A stretch of DNA of 64,000 nt from Paenibacillus macerans (GCF_900454495.1 NZ_UGSI01000001.1:4466501-4530500); one strand, 5' to 3'; shown: positions 35,089 through 44,066, counted from the first letter of the stretch. Notes: generated by a model from the sequence alone, not told the origin. Numbers and translations: made by a program.

Positions 35089-35678
35089 GCCGGATTCGCC
35101 TCCTTCAACATGGCGATGCGATCCTGCTCCAGCCGGTATTCCCTGCCGCAGTCCCCGCAGGCCGCAAGCCCCGCCTTAAAGCCAAGCGTTTGCCCGCAGC
35201 GGCAGACCCAGCCGATTTGCCGCGCGGGCACCCCGGCGACCAGCGCATGCGGCGCGACGTCCCGGGTGACGACGGCCCCCGCGCCCACCAAAGCCCATTC
35301 CCCGATCGCCACCCCGCAGACGACGGTCGCGTTCGCGCCGATCGAAGCGCCCCGCCCGACCCGGGTTACCTGGTAATCGGTGCTGCGGTTGCGCGGAAAA
35401 GCCGCACGCGGGGTCAGCACGTTGGTGAACACCATACTCGGCCCGCAAAACACTTCATCCTCCAAAATGACTCCTTCGTAAACGGAAACATTGTTTTGGA
35501 TTTTCACCCCGTCCCCGATCGTCACGCGGTCGGCGACATACACGTTTTGCCCGAGGCTGCAGCGCTTTCCGATCACGGACGTGGCCGACACATGCGTGAA
35601 ATGCCATATTTTCGTCCCCTCCCCGATTTGCGCGCCGGGATCGACTACCGCGGTTGAATGCACATATCCGTTTCCCAT
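35085..35678 (-). CDS. Left-handed beta-helix N-acetyltransferase (WbpD-like)
   Basis: A 197-residue hexapeptide-repeat acetyltransferase: IGEGTKIWHFTHV, SVIGKRCSLGQNVYVADRV, VTRVGRGASIGANATVVCG and ALVGAGAVVTRDVAPHALVAGVPAR (shown here in parts). WbpD acetylates the 3-amino group to give UDP-2,3-diacetamido-2,3-dideoxy-glucuronate. After the catalytic domain a CRCG...CGDCG segment with four cysteines probably binds zinc. GAGGAG precedes the ATG. Confidence 0.9.
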   Translation of the reverse strand: MGNGYVHSTAVVDPGAQIGEGTKIWHFTHVSATSVIGKRCSLGQNVYVADRVTIGDGVKIQNNVSVYEGVILEDEVFCGPSMVFTNVLTPRAAFPRNRSTDYQVTRVGRGASIGANATVVCGVAIGEWALVGAGAVVTRDVAPHALVAGVPARQIGWVCRCGQTLGFKAGLAACGDCGREYRLEQDRIAMLKEANPA

Positions 35679-35709
35679 TCCACTGACTCCTCAACTTAAA
35701 TTTTTAAAA

Positions 35710-37056
35710 TCAGAGCAAATAATAATTGTCCGGCTTCCGCCGGCCCCGCATACCGTTACGGGTGTCGAGCAAAATACGGCTGGCTCTGCCGATCAGGTCG
35801 TAGTCAAATCCGGAGTGATCGGTCGTGATCACCGCAATGTCCGCCTCGCCGACCCGCCGCTCCGTCACTTCCTCGCACACGTAACGCTTCCCGCGCCAGT
35901 GGAATTCGGGGATATGCGTGTCGCTGACCCGCACGTTCGCGCCCCGTTCCTCCAGCAGGCCGATCATGGTCAACACCGGCGACTCCCGGTAATCGTCGAT
36001 GTCTTTTTTGTAAGCCACGCCCAGCAAATATACGGTCGAGCCGCGCAGCGGCTTGCCGTCCCGGTTCAGGATCTCGGCGATTTTCTGCACGACGAATTCC
36101 GGCATTGCGTTGTTGATTTCGCCGGCCAGTTCGATAAGCCGCGTATGGTAGCCGTATTCCCGCGCTTTCCAGGTCAAATAAAACGGATCGATCGGGATGC
36201 AGTGTCCGCCGAGCCCCGGTCCCGGATAAAAAGCCATAAACCCGTAGGGCTTGGATTTCGCCGCGTCGATGACTTCCCATACGTTGATCCCCATGCGGCT
36301 GCAAAGGACGGCCATTTCGTTGGCCAGCGCGATGTTGATATGGCGGAACGTGTTTTCGTAAATTTTCTCCATTTCCGCCACCGCCGGGCTGGACACGACA
36401 TGAACGTCCCCGTTGAGCACCTGCCGGTACAGCGTTTCCGCCACCTCCGAGCAGGCCGGAGTTACGCCGCCGACCACCTTGGGCGTGTTTTTCGTATTAA
36501 ACGTTTTGTTTCCGGGATCCACTCGTTCCGGCGAATAAGCCAGAAAAAAATCGCTGCCGCAGCGCAGCCCCGTCGCTTCGAGAATCGGCCTGACCAGTTC
36601 ATCCGTCGTGCCGGGATAGGTCGTGCTTTCTAGGACGACGAGCATCCCCGGATGCAGGAATTTGGCGATCTCGCGGGCCGAGTTCTCCACGTAGCTCGTG
36701 TCCGGCTGCCGGTAAATATCGAGCGGGGTCGGCACGCAGACGGCGACCGCGTCCACGCCTTTCAAAAAGGAATAGTCCGCCGTCGCGCTAAGCCGTCCGT
36801 CCCTCACCATTTCCCGCAAATCCTCATCGACTACGTCGCCGATGTAGTTATGCCCGCTGTTTAACATGTCGATTTTCCGGGCTTGCACGTCAAAGCCGAT
36901 GACGCGGTAGCCGGCCTTCGCTTTTTCCACGGCCAGCGGCAGCCCGACGTAACCGAGGCCGATCACGCCGATGACCGCCGTTTTGTCCTCCAGCTTGCGC
37001 AGCAGCTCCATGCGGCCATAACGGGAAGACCCGGCTCTCAAGACTTCCGTTCGCAT
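35710..37056 (-). CDS. UDP-N-acetylglucosamine 6-dehydrogenase (WbpA-like)
   Basis: A 448-residue nucleotide-sugar dehydrogenase: IGVIGLGYVGLPLAVEKAKA (NAD binding), ESTTYPGTTDELV, MAFYPGPGLGGHCIPIDPFY (contains the catalytic Cys) and a C-terminal UDP-binding domain. It oxidises C6 of UDP-GlcNAc to the uronate, the first step of the diacetamido-uronate pathway. AGGGGGA precedes the ATG; the gap to the Gfo/Idh gene is nil (the genes abut). Confidence 0.92.
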   Translation of the reverse strand: MRTEVLRAGSSRYGRMELLRKLEDKTAVIGVIGLGYVGLPLAVEKAKAGYRVIGFDVQARKIDMLNSGHNYIGDVVDEDLREMVRDGRLSATADYSFLKGVDAVAVCVPTPLDIYRQPDTSYVENSAREIAKFLHPGMLVVLESTTYPGTTDELVRPILEATGLRCGSDFFLAYSPERVDPGNKTFNTKNTPKVVGGVTPACSEVAETLYRQVLNGDVHVVSSPAVAEMEKIYENTFRHINIALANEMAVLCSRMGINVWEVIDAAKSKPYGFMAFYPGPGLGGHCIPIDPFYLTWKAREYGYHTRLIELAGEINNAMPEFVVQKIAEILNRDGKPLRGSTVYLLGVAYKKDIDDYRESPVLTMIGLLEERGANVRVSDTHIPEFHWRGKRYVCEEVTERRVGEADIAVITTDHSGFDYDLIGRASRILLDTRNGMRGRRKPDNYYLL

Positions 37057-38100
37057 TCAAACTTCCCCCTTTCCCGCGCCTTCGGGAACCAGACGGAAAT
37101 CTCCGCCGCGGCCGCCCCCGGTCATCTGCAGCGCCAGCTCGACGGCGCGGATGCCGTCCTCCAGCGTGACCGCCGGCTCGCGGCCTTCGGCTACCGCGCC
37201 TACCAGGTCGGCGATGATGCACTGATGCCCCGGAATGCCGTACGGGTCCTGCTCCACCTCGCGGATCAGCGCCGCCGTCTCCTCTTCCGACATGCCCGCG
37301 CACGCCCAATGGCGGATCCAGTTGGCCGTCCGTCCGCCGATGACGGCATAGCCGGTTTCGCCGAAGACGGCGATCGTCTCCTCCAGGTTGTGCCCGTACA
37401 CCGTCGTGGCCGCTTCGATCACGCCAAGCGCCCCGCTCTCCAGCCGGATCGCGGCGATCGCCACGTCCTCCGCTTCGATCCGCCTGACGCGCGTGGCGAC
37501 GAGCGATTTGACTTCGGCCACCGGGCCGAACAGCCACTGCAGCAAATCGAGGCCATGGATCGCCTGATTCATCAGCACGCCGCCGTCCATCGCTTTGGTT
37601 CCCCGCCAGGCGGCCTGATCGTAATACGCCTGGCTGCGGTTCCAGCGGACCGTGACGTTTACGTGGCTCAGCTTGCCGAACCGGTTTTGCGCCAGCGCGT
37701 TTTTTAAATGCCGGATCGCCGGCCTGAACCGGTTCGGGTGCACGACCGCCGCCCGTACCCCGGCGGCGCGCACGGCCTGCCGCAGCCGCTCCGCTTCCTC
37801 CAGATCAAGCGTCACCGGCTTCTCCAGCACCAGATGCTTGCCGGCGGCCGCGGCTTTCAGCGCCAGCTGCGCGTGCAGCCCGCTCGGCGCGCAGACGCAC
37901 ACCGCGTCCACGTCCGGCTCCCGTTCCAGCAGCGTGCCGAGCTCGGCATAGCAGGCCGCGTCCGGCAGTCGCATCCGCATCTCCGCCAGCCGCCCCGGAT
38001 TCGGGTCGCATACGGCAACCAGCCGGGCTCCCTCCGTATTCTCGATCGCCTCGATATGTTTGCCCGCGATATGTCCGCATCCCGCGATCGCAAAATTCAT
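37057..38100 (-). CDS. Gfo/Idh/MocA oxidoreductase (WbpB-like UDP-GlcNAc-uronate 3-dehydrogenase)
   Basis: A 347-residue NAD enzyme: MNFAIAGCGHIAGKHIEAIE at the N-terminus, the EKP signature in LVLEKPVTLD, and a second domain with GGVLMNQAIHGLDLLQWLFG. WbpB oxidises C3 of the uronic acid to allow transamination. The full four-gene set WbpB-WbpA-WbpD-WbpE is present in order. It overlaps the Wzz-like gene by 4 bases. Confidence 0.9.
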   Translation of the reverse strand: MNFAIAGCGHIAGKHIEAIENTEGARLVAVCDPNPGRLAEMRMRLPDAACYAELGTLLEREPDVDAVCVCAPSGLHAQLALKAAAAGKHLVLEKPVTLDLEEAERLRQAVRAAGVRAAVVHPNRFRPAIRHLKNALAQNRFGKLSHVNVTVRWNRSQAYYDQAAWRGTKAMDGGVLMNQAIHGLDLLQWLFGPVAEVKSLVATRVRRIEAEDVAIAAIRLESGALGVIEAATTVYGHNLEETIAVFGETGYAVIGGRTANWIRHWACAGMSEEETAALIREVEQDPYGIPGHQCIIADLVGAVAEGREPAVTLEDGIRAVELALQMTGGGRGGDFRLVPEGAGKGEV

Positions 38101-38777
38101 CGTATCGCCCCTCCTCTATAATTTCTTCCATCCGGACCAATGTCTCTCAGGGTGCCCGGGTAATCTTCCGGCAAATAGCGCCGCGCCTTTTTTCGCTCGT
38201 CCCTTTTTTCCAGAGCCAACGCCAGGCTTAACGCCGCAAACAAACCGGCGAAGGCCGCCAGCGCGATATTGAGCATTTTGCGCGGGCTGACCGGGATCGC
38301 CGCCTCCTCCATGCTCGCCGAATCCAAAATCGAGACGTTGGCGTCCGCGATGATTTCCTTGGATCTGGCCACGAACGTTTCCGCAAAAGCGTTGGCGATC
38401 GCTACCGCTTCTTTGGGGTCGCTCCCGGTGTAAGACAGCAAGATGACCAGCGTTCCCGGATCGGTCCGCACCCTGACTTTCTTCAGCAGTTCGGTGGCGG
38501 ATTGCGGCGCGGAAACCTTGTTTTTGACCTCGGAGGCGATATACCGGCTTTGGATCGTATCCTCGTATGTTTTCGTCAGCATTTGGCTGGCCAAAAATTC
38601 GTTATATGTACTGGAATCCGGCTTGGATACGATATTGGCCACCAGGCTGACGTCGGCCCGGTAAGCCGGGCTTACAAGCTCGTTCGCCAGCACGGCCGCG
38701 CCGATGCATAGCGCGATTACGGCCGCAAAAGCGATACAATGGCGTTTGACCGCTCTGCCCAAAAACTCAATGTCCAT
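38097..38777 (-). CDS. Wzz/YveK-type polysaccharide chain-length regulator
   Basis: A 226-residue protein with membrane segments near residues 15-33 and 170-190 flanking an external Wzz domain (YRADVSLVANIVSKPDSSTY and VRVRTDPGTLVILLSYTGSD). It resembles the YveK/CapA adaptor of Gram-positive capsule systems, but no CpsD/Wzc tyrosine-kinase gene follows and the C-terminal tail lacks a Tyr cluster. It overlaps the upstream deacetylase gene by 11 bases. Confidence 0.88.
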   Translation of the reverse strand: MDIEFLGRAVKRHCIAFAAVIALCIGAAVLANELVSPAYRADVSLVANIVSKPDSSTYNEFLASQMLTKTYEDTIQSRYIASEVKNKVSAPQSATELLKKVRVRTDPGTLVILLSYTGSDPKEAVAIANAFAETFVARSKEIIADANVSILDSASMEEAAIPVSPRKMLNIALAAFAGLFAALSLALALEKRDERKKARRYLPEDYPGTLRDIGPDGRNYRGGAIR

Positions 38778-39900
38778 GAAGCTTCACCTCATTTGCGGAA
38801 TAACTTGGCCCGGGGGAAGTCCGGCAAGCGGACACCGTTTCTTCCGCACGCGCCGGGAAAGCATCAGCCTCGGCCCCCGCTCCTTCCGCCGGCCTTCCTC
38901 CCTGCTCCGCTGCCGGCCGGCCGGCAAGCACAGCCTCGGCAAGCTCCTCCATGTTCAGGCTGATCATGCCGTAGCGTTCGGCAAGCCGGCGAAAATGGTT
39001 CGCCAGCCGTTTCAGCGCCCGCATGCCCGCCTCCTCCGCGGCGTTGTAGGGATGAAACCACAGGTGGTACACCTGCCCGTGTTTCGCCGCGTGCGTCATG
39101 CTGCGCCGCATCCGGTACAGCCTCAGCGGCTCCAGCCAGCCGAGCCAACGCGGCGGCGAGCGGAAGAAAAAGCTGGCCGGCAAGCTCAAAGGCGCCTTGG
39201 GGGCGAGCGACTCCGCCGGATAGGTATGGTGGCCGGTCAGGTTGAAATAGCTGTCCGCCAGCCTAAGCGCTCGCTTCAGCGGGGGATCGGAAACGGAATA
39301 TCCGTCCCGGTACAGCCAGTGCTGCGGGTTGCCGCGATACGTCTTGATGCCAAGCTCCGCAAGCCGGCCGACGTATTTGCGGCGGATCTGATTGCGGGGC
39401 AGCACCAGGCTTTCGAGGGGGATTCCCCGTTTAGCGGCAACGTCCGCCGCGGCCTGCAGGTCGCTGTAAAATTGCCGTTCGGTTTGTCCTTTTTCCAATG
39501 AATAATAATGCGAAAACGTGTGGGAACCGATTCTTTGGCCGGGGGTGGAGCGAATCCGCTCGATCAGCGACAGCGCAAAATGATGGGGATCATCGTCCTC
39601 CCCTTGTCCGACGCCGCCGCCCGCGATATGCCCGTAAGGGGACAAACGGGGATCCGAGTATGCCGGCTTAAGCGCGGGCAGCCCCTGAAGCATCTCTTCC
39701 TTGCCGGCAAAAAAGAGCAGCCCCACGGTCGCCCAAGTGGCATGAATGCCGCGATCGCGGAATAAATCTAGTATTTCGGCAATTCTTTCGCGTTCGCCGC
39801 CCCATTTTTCCGCATACTCATCAATGCTGCAAAGATCCCGGACGCCCCAATACAGTTCGAAATCCAGCGATACCACCAAAATCCCCCGTTTAGTCTCCAT
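38767..39900 (-). CDS. NodB-type polysaccharide deacetylase, first gene of the polysaccharide operon
   Basis: A 377-residue protein without a signal peptide. The metal-binding motifs are VVSLDFELYWGV (Asp) and RIGSHTFSHYYSL (His-x3-His), followed by LVLPRNQIRRKY. This type is common in capsule and antigen loci. The start at 39900 is used because AAGGA lies 9 bases upstream; ATG at 39909 is too close to it. Genes run from here to 24511 with gaps under 35 bases, so this is probably the head of a 13-gene transcript. Confidence 0.85.
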   Translation of the reverse strand: METKRGILVVSLDFELYWGVRDLCSIDEYAEKWGGERERIAEILDLFRDRGIHATWATVGLLFFAGKEEMLQGLPALKPAYSDPRLSPYGHIAGGGVGQGEDDDPHHFALSLIERIRSTPGQRIGSHTFSHYYSLEKGQTERQFYSDLQAAADVAAKRGIPLESLVLPRNQIRRKYVGRLAELGIKTYRGNPQHWLYRDGYSVSDPPLKRALRLADSYFNLTGHHTYPAESLAPKAPLSLPASFFFRSPPRWLGWLEPLRLYRMRRSMTHAAKHGQVYHLWFHPYNAAEEAGMRALKRLANHFRRLAERYGMISLNMEELAEAVLAGRPAAEQGGRPAEGAGAEADAFPARAEETVSACRTSPGPSYSANEVKLHGH

Positions 39901-40002
39901 ACCTACCATTCCTTTGTTGGAATAATCCGCATCCTATCGTCCGCATAACGTTTTGCTATATTGTGTTATATTCAGGGCGCCGCCGTTTTAGTAGTCAAAT
40001 GC

Positions 40003-40025
40003 AAAAAAGAACGCCCGGGGGGCGC
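40003..40025 (-). terminator. Terminator of the soluble beta-helix gene
   Basis: On the minus strand GCGCCCCCCGGGCG forms a short stem followed by TTCTTTTTT. It insulates the polysaccharide operon, whose promoter must lie in 39901-40002. Confidence 0.6.
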
Positions 40026-40051
40026 TCCTTAAGTGGTTTTGTCAACCGGAT

Positions 40052-41326
40052 TTATTTGATGACGACGCCGGAATTGGTCGCGGACGACGTCTTGATGGTG
40101 TAGGAGGAGGCGGAAATTCTATTGTTTGCCAAGGTGATGTTTTTTTGCACGTAGCTGCGGAGATACGTCGTGAGGTCGATGCCTCCCCCCCGCCGCACGC
40201 GGATGACGTTATCCTTGATCAGCCCTTGGTCGGCGTTTTGCCAGGTCCAAATTCCCCGTTCCCCGTTGTTGATCGTATTGGACAAAACCCGGAAATCGCG
40301 GATACTGCCGAGCCGGATGGCGGTCGTACCCTTGACGTTGCTGCGTTCCCCCATGGCGATGTTGTTGTTTTGGATCACGATGTCCGCCACTTCGGCTCCG
40401 GCCCCGACTTCGATCGCGGCATAATAGCTGCCGTTTCCGTAAATCCGGTTGCCTTCCACCGTGTTGCCGCCGCCGTAAACGCTGATCGCCGCGTACATGT
40501 CCGGCGCGCGCTTTCCTTTTTGCGTACCCATAAAGTAATTGTCGTTTAAATAAGGATTATGAATGTCGTTGCCTTTAACGGTGATGCCTTGGGCAAAAAT
40601 TTTGATCGCCCGCTTGGCGCAATAGTCAAACCGGTTCCCGGCAATGACGCTGTCGACATCCGTTCCCCGGTTGTTTTCCATCGCCGGGTCCTCGTAGTAT
40701 ATCCCGTCGCCGTCATCGGCCGGGCTGATATGATGGATGTAGCAGTTCGTGACGGATACTTTTTTCGCGGCCAGTTCTTTGCTCCCCCAGGTCGTGGTGA
40801 CGAAAATGCCCCGGGCCACCAGGCTGCTTCCCACCAAATTGCGGGCGGCAACGTTCGCAACCTCCGTATTATCAATCGTGATCGACTCCGTATTTCCGTA
40901 GACGACGATGCCGGCCACGACTCCGGCGTAATATTCGCTCCGCCGGTCGGTGTCGTGGGTTGCGCCCGTCACGAGCGTATCGCGGACCGTCACCCGCGAG
41001 CTGCCCCCGCCGATGGCGAGAACGCGGTTTACGCGCTCGTTGCCGTCCAGCACGATCCCGCTGACGTTCACCTCCTTGCCGGCGATTCGCATCAGCTCCC
41101 AGCCGAAGCTGTCCGGCGCCGCCTTGATGACGGAGGAACGGCCGTCGCCTTTGATGAGCGTATTTCCCCCGACCATCAGCGCTTTGGCCGGATTCACCTT
41201 GTAAACGCCGCTGGGAAAATATACGGTCTCCCCGGTTTTGGCCGCTTGGTTCAGCGCTTGCTGGATCGCGGCGGTATCGTCGGCCGCTCCGTCGCCCCGG
41301 GCGCCCCATTTTGTAACTTGTATCAC
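40052..41326 (-). CDS. Right-handed beta-helix protein (pectate-lyase-3-like), no signal peptide
   Basis: A 424-residue protein starting directly with the pectate-lyase-superfamily motif (VTKWGARGDGAADDTAAIQQ). Beta-helix coils follow, such as NNTEVANVAARN, NCYIHHISPADDGDGIYY, KRAIKIFAQGITVKGND and GNGSYYAAIEVG. It is a paralogue of the anchored protein at 21855-23174 on the other side of the locus but has no membrane anchor or signal. GTG start at 41326 with AGGAGG 8 bases upstream. Likely role: action on an acidic polysaccharide. How it would leave the cell is not clear from sequence. Confidence 0.82.
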   Translation of the reverse strand: MIQVTKWGARGDGAADDTAAIQQALNQAAKTGETVYFPSGVYKVNPAKALMVGGNTLIKGDGRSSVIKAAPDSFGWELMRIAGKEVNVSGIVLDGNERVNRVLAIGGGSSRVTVRDTLVTGATHDTDRRSEYYAGVVAGIVVYGNTESITIDNTEVANVAARNLVGSSLVARGIFVTTTWGSKELAAKKVSVTNCYIHHISPADDGDGIYYEDPAMENNRGTDVDSVIAGNRFDYCAKRAIKIFAQGITVKGNDIHNPYLNDNYFMGTQKGKRAPDMYAAISVYGGGNTVEGNRIYGNGSYYAAIEVGAGAEVADIVIQNNNIAMGERSNVKGTTAIRLGSIRDFRVLSNTINNGERGIWTWQNADQGLIKDNVIRVRRGGGIDLTTYLRSYVQKNITLANNRISASSYTIKTSSATNSGVVIK

Positions 41327-41370
41327 GGTAATCCCTCCTTCGACGAAAAAACTATGCTGCCGAATCCCCT

Positions 41371-41417
41371 ATGATAGAAGTTGAGCTAATGATATAAGTT
41401 GAGCTAATGATAGAAGG
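41371..41417. repeat. 18-bp tandem repeat upstream of the beta-helix gene
   Basis: ATGATAGAAGTTGAGCTA and ATGATATAAGTTGAGCTA lie head to tail and are followed by a partial third unit (ATGATAGAAGG). It sits between the beta-helix gene start and the FemAB-like gene and may be a regulatory site. Confidence 0.7.
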
Positions 41418-41562
41418 TATATTTTTTCTCACAATATATTAAATGGCCGGGAGCAAAGAAGGGATACCGGCAAAAAGCCCGATCCGCCCTTGCTCATATT
41501 CGCGGGGACAAGATCATACGTTAGAACTGGTAAAGGGAACAAGTCGAAGGAGGCTTTGTATC

Positions 41563-42492
41563 ATGGAGTTAAACCGCCGCGAGCTGCTGATGCAGTGGGC
41601 TGAGTTCAACGAGCGAAAATGGGGCTGCCGGGCGCGTCTTGCCGAGTTCGAGGCGCCCAATTCCCCGGCCCGGGGGGAAGGGTTGTTTTTCTATAACGCA
41701 AAAGGCAAGCTGTATCTCCCGCCGCTGAACCCCTATCATCCGTTTGTGTTTCATTCCACGCCGACGGACAAGCCGTTCAAAATCGACCGGCAGTGGCGGG
41801 AGGTGGCGGAAGCGGTGGCGGCGGATATGCTGAAATCGCCCAGCAGCGCCAGCTTCGTTTTTCCTACGGACATTACGGACATCCGCCCTTTTTTGTGGAG
41901 CGGATTTATCGCGGATATCAAATACACGTATGTAATGGAGCTGCCTTATAGCTTGGATCGCGCCAGCGCGGACGTCCGGGCGAAGGTGCGCAAGGCCGGC
42001 ACGGCCGGCTACCGGGCGGCCAGAACCGAAGATATGGCGGAGGTGCACCAATGCCTCGCCGGAACGGAAGCCCGCCAAGGCTTCACCCACCGGCTGGGCC
42101 TGGAGGATTTGCGGCTGGCCCGGAGCCTGCTCGGGCCGGAGGCCTTTCGCGCGTATGTTTGTTATGCGCCCTCCGGGGAGCCGGTCAGCGCCAGCATCAC
42201 GATTTGCCTTGACGATCAAAAAGCGTTCGGCTGGATCGCCGCCAGCAAGACGGAGCATTTGAATCAAGGCGTCGTGCAGCTGCTGCAAAGCTTTGAGCTG
42301 GGCGATTTATCGGACAACGGGCTGAAAACGTTCGATTTCGCCGGGGCCAACATCCCTTCGGTCGCCAGTTCCAAAGCGAACTGGGGCGGCGTGATCACCC
42401 CGTATTACCTCGTCAGACCTCCGGGATATAAGGAAATTTTGCGGGCCGGCCGGAACTGGCTGTCCTTTGTCAGGGGGAGGGGCAGGAGATAG
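41563..42492 (+). CDS. FemAB/GNAT-like acetyltransferase-fold protein
   Basis: A 309-residue protein. The central and C-terminal parts resemble the GNAT/FemAB-type fold (acetyltransferase_6): RKAGTAGYRAARTEDMAEVH, YAPSGEPVSASITICLDDQK, QLLQSFELGDLSDNGLKTFD and FAGANIPSVASSKANWGG. Such proteins transfer acyl or aminoacyl groups in wall or polysaccharide modification. It lies beside the polysaccharide locus but on the other strand, so involvement is only inferred. The ATG at 41563 follows AGGAGG by about 10 bases; the frame open to 41443 lacks a site. Confidence 0.75.
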   Translation: MELNRRELLMQWAEFNERKWGCRARLAEFEAPNSPARGEGLFFYNAKGKLYLPPLNPYHPFVFHSTPTDKPFKIDRQWREVAEAVAADMLKSPSSASFVFPTDITDIRPFLWSGFIADIKYTYVMELPYSLDRASADVRAKVRKAGTAGYRAARTEDMAEVHQCLAGTEARQGFTHRLGLEDLRLARSLLGPEAFRAYVCYAPSGEPVSASITICLDDQKAFGWIAASKTEHLNQGVVQLLQSFELGDLSDNGLKTFDFAGANIPSVASSKANWGGVITPYYLVRPPGYKEILRAGRNWLSFVRGRGRR

Positions 42493-42590
42493 TTTCTAAA
42501 ATAGCGGTATTTTTTCACCTCAACCTCGGAATCGGCACTTGACGTCCGGCCGGCTACTGGAACGATGATGCAAAGTCGACCGTCGACCGT

Positions 42591-42706
42591 CGTCTAGATT
42601 CAGACAACAGGCCATTAATCGCCAGTCCCAGACACTAGGCTGTTAATCGTCTAGATCCAGATACCCTGCTGTTAATTCGTCTAGATTCAGACACCAGACC
42701 GTTAAA
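42591..42706. repeat. Four tandem 28-30-bp repeats
   Basis: Units begin at 42591, 42620, 42648 and 42678; a typical unit starts CGTCTAGATTCAGACACCAG and ends GTTAAT. There are no spacers, so it is not a CRISPR. It runs straight into repeat A copy 2. Between 42493 and 42590 nothing is recognised apart from a short GTCGACC duplication. Confidence 0.75.
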
Positions 42707-42905
42707 ATAGCGGCGCTTTATGTACTTATTATCCGGAGCCAGGCCTGTTCATCCCCGTTAGCGGCATTTTTTGTCCTTATTTCCTATGATTCGTCATGAA
42801 CGCAGGCATTTCGGCAGCGATTCGAGAAAATAGCGGCATAAAATGTCTCTATTGTACTCAAAAGGGGTGATATCGCCGAAATAGCGACATTTTTTGTCCT
42901 TATGT
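42705..42905 (-). repeat. Dispersed repeat A, copy 2 (inverted orientation)
   Basis: The reverse complement aligns over its whole length with 23947-24146 and 47457-47656, with the same four units and same spacing. It sits between the 3' ends of the convergent FemAB-like and DUF58 genes. Confidence 0.8.
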
Positions 42906-42922
42906 TTTCGCCCAAGCTGCCG

Positions 42923-44062
42923 TTATGAGCTGATGAAGCTCATCCATTCATCAAATTCGCCCGCTTCTCCCGAACCTTGATCGGCCCAATCGGGAATTTC
43001 CATCCATTCCACGCCGTTGCCGCCGCGCCGCAGCAGCTCCGCCGTTTCCGCGAGCTTCTCGCCCCAGTGGCAGGAAATGATCAAATAATCGGTATCGGCC
43101 GCCCCCGCCTCAAGCTCCAGTTCGAGCAGCCGAACCATCGAAACCGTTCGGTCCAGCACCAGCCGCGCCATCGTTTCCAGCAACAGCTCCAGTTGATCGG
43201 TTGCCGCCTGCGGCTCAATGCGGACCGGCTCCGCCGGGCCGTCCGTCAGCCGAGCATTGCATATAAAGCCCGCGCTCAGCCCATTGCGCAGGGCATGCTC
43301 CGCCACCGATGCGGCATAACGAATCCCCAGCTCGATCCGCTCCGGCGCGGTCACCGTTTTCCACATCGAATCGCTAACCTCCGCATTAAGGCAGATCACC
43401 AGCCGGTGGTCGGCGGTGTAATCCCGCTTGTGCACCTGCAGCTCCCCGGTCCGGGCCGTCGCTTTCCAGTTGATCTGGCTCAGCGGATCGCCGGGACGAT
43501 AGGCGCGGATCCCTGCGGTCAGAAACGGGTCCTCCACGATCCAGCGCCGGACGGTGACTTCCCCCAGCCAGCTGTGGTTCGGCAGCGGCAGCTCCTCCAG
43601 CGGAACCGCCCGCGGATAGACGAGCAGCTCCAGATCCAGCGGGAAGCGTTTGACCTCCGAGTTTAGTCCCAGCGGATCGCCCGTCGTCATCGTGGCCGAT
43701 TCCAGCCGGTATAGCCCCCTGTGGGCGCACCCGACCTTATGGCGCCTTGTGATTTGCCGGTACGGACGAAGGTGAAATAGACTGCTGTGGTTCTGATAGA
43801 TTTCCCCGGCATGAATCGCCAGGTTGCTCTGCTTTCCGAACGCAAGCCCGGCGGGAATGCTCGATTCCAGGCGAAGCCAAGGCAGCGGCAGCAGCTTGGC
43901 GTTGGCGATGACCTCGATCATTTCGACTTCATCGCCTTCAAATGCGGCCCGTTTGGAAAAATACCGCTCATACCGGATCCCCTTCAGCGCGCGCCGGCGG
44001 TATACCGCGGCAACCAGCCCGATAAGGAGAACCGCGCTTATAATAAGCCAAGGCAGCTGCAT
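42923..44062 (-). CDS. DUF58-domain protein
   Basis: A 379-residue protein with one or two N-terminal hydrophobic segments and the DUF58 signature: YRPGDPLSQINWKATARTGE followed by LQVHKRDYTADHRLVICLN (von Willebrand A-like). DUF58 proteins usually work with a MoxR ATPase, as here: the MoxR gene ends 4 bases upstream. Proposed role in assembly or maturation of membrane or wall complexes; no direct function is known. GGGAGG precedes the ATG. Confidence 0.9.
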   Translation of the reverse strand: MQLPWLIISAVLLIGLVAAVYRRRALKGIRYERYFSKRAAFEGDEVEMIEVIANAKLLPLPWLRLESSIPAGLAFGKQSNLAIHAGEIYQNHSSLFHLRPYRQITRRHKVGCAHRGLYRLESATMTTGDPLGLNSEVKRFPLDLELLVYPRAVPLEELPLPNHSWLGEVTVRRWIVEDPFLTAGIRAYRPGDPLSQINWKATARTGELQVHKRDYTADHRLVICLNAEVSDSMWKTVTAPERIELGIRYAASVAEHALRNGLSAGFICNARLTDGPAEPVRIEPQAATDQLELLLETMARLVLDRTVSMVRLLELELEAGAADTDYLIISCHWGEKLAETAELLRRGGNGVEWMEIPDWADQGSGEAGEFDEWMSFISS

Positions 44063-44066
44063 GGGT

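Noticed and set aside
42591..42706. Possible CRISPR array
   Set aside because: The units are directly adjacent with no spacers, differ from each other at several positions, and no cas gene is in the window.
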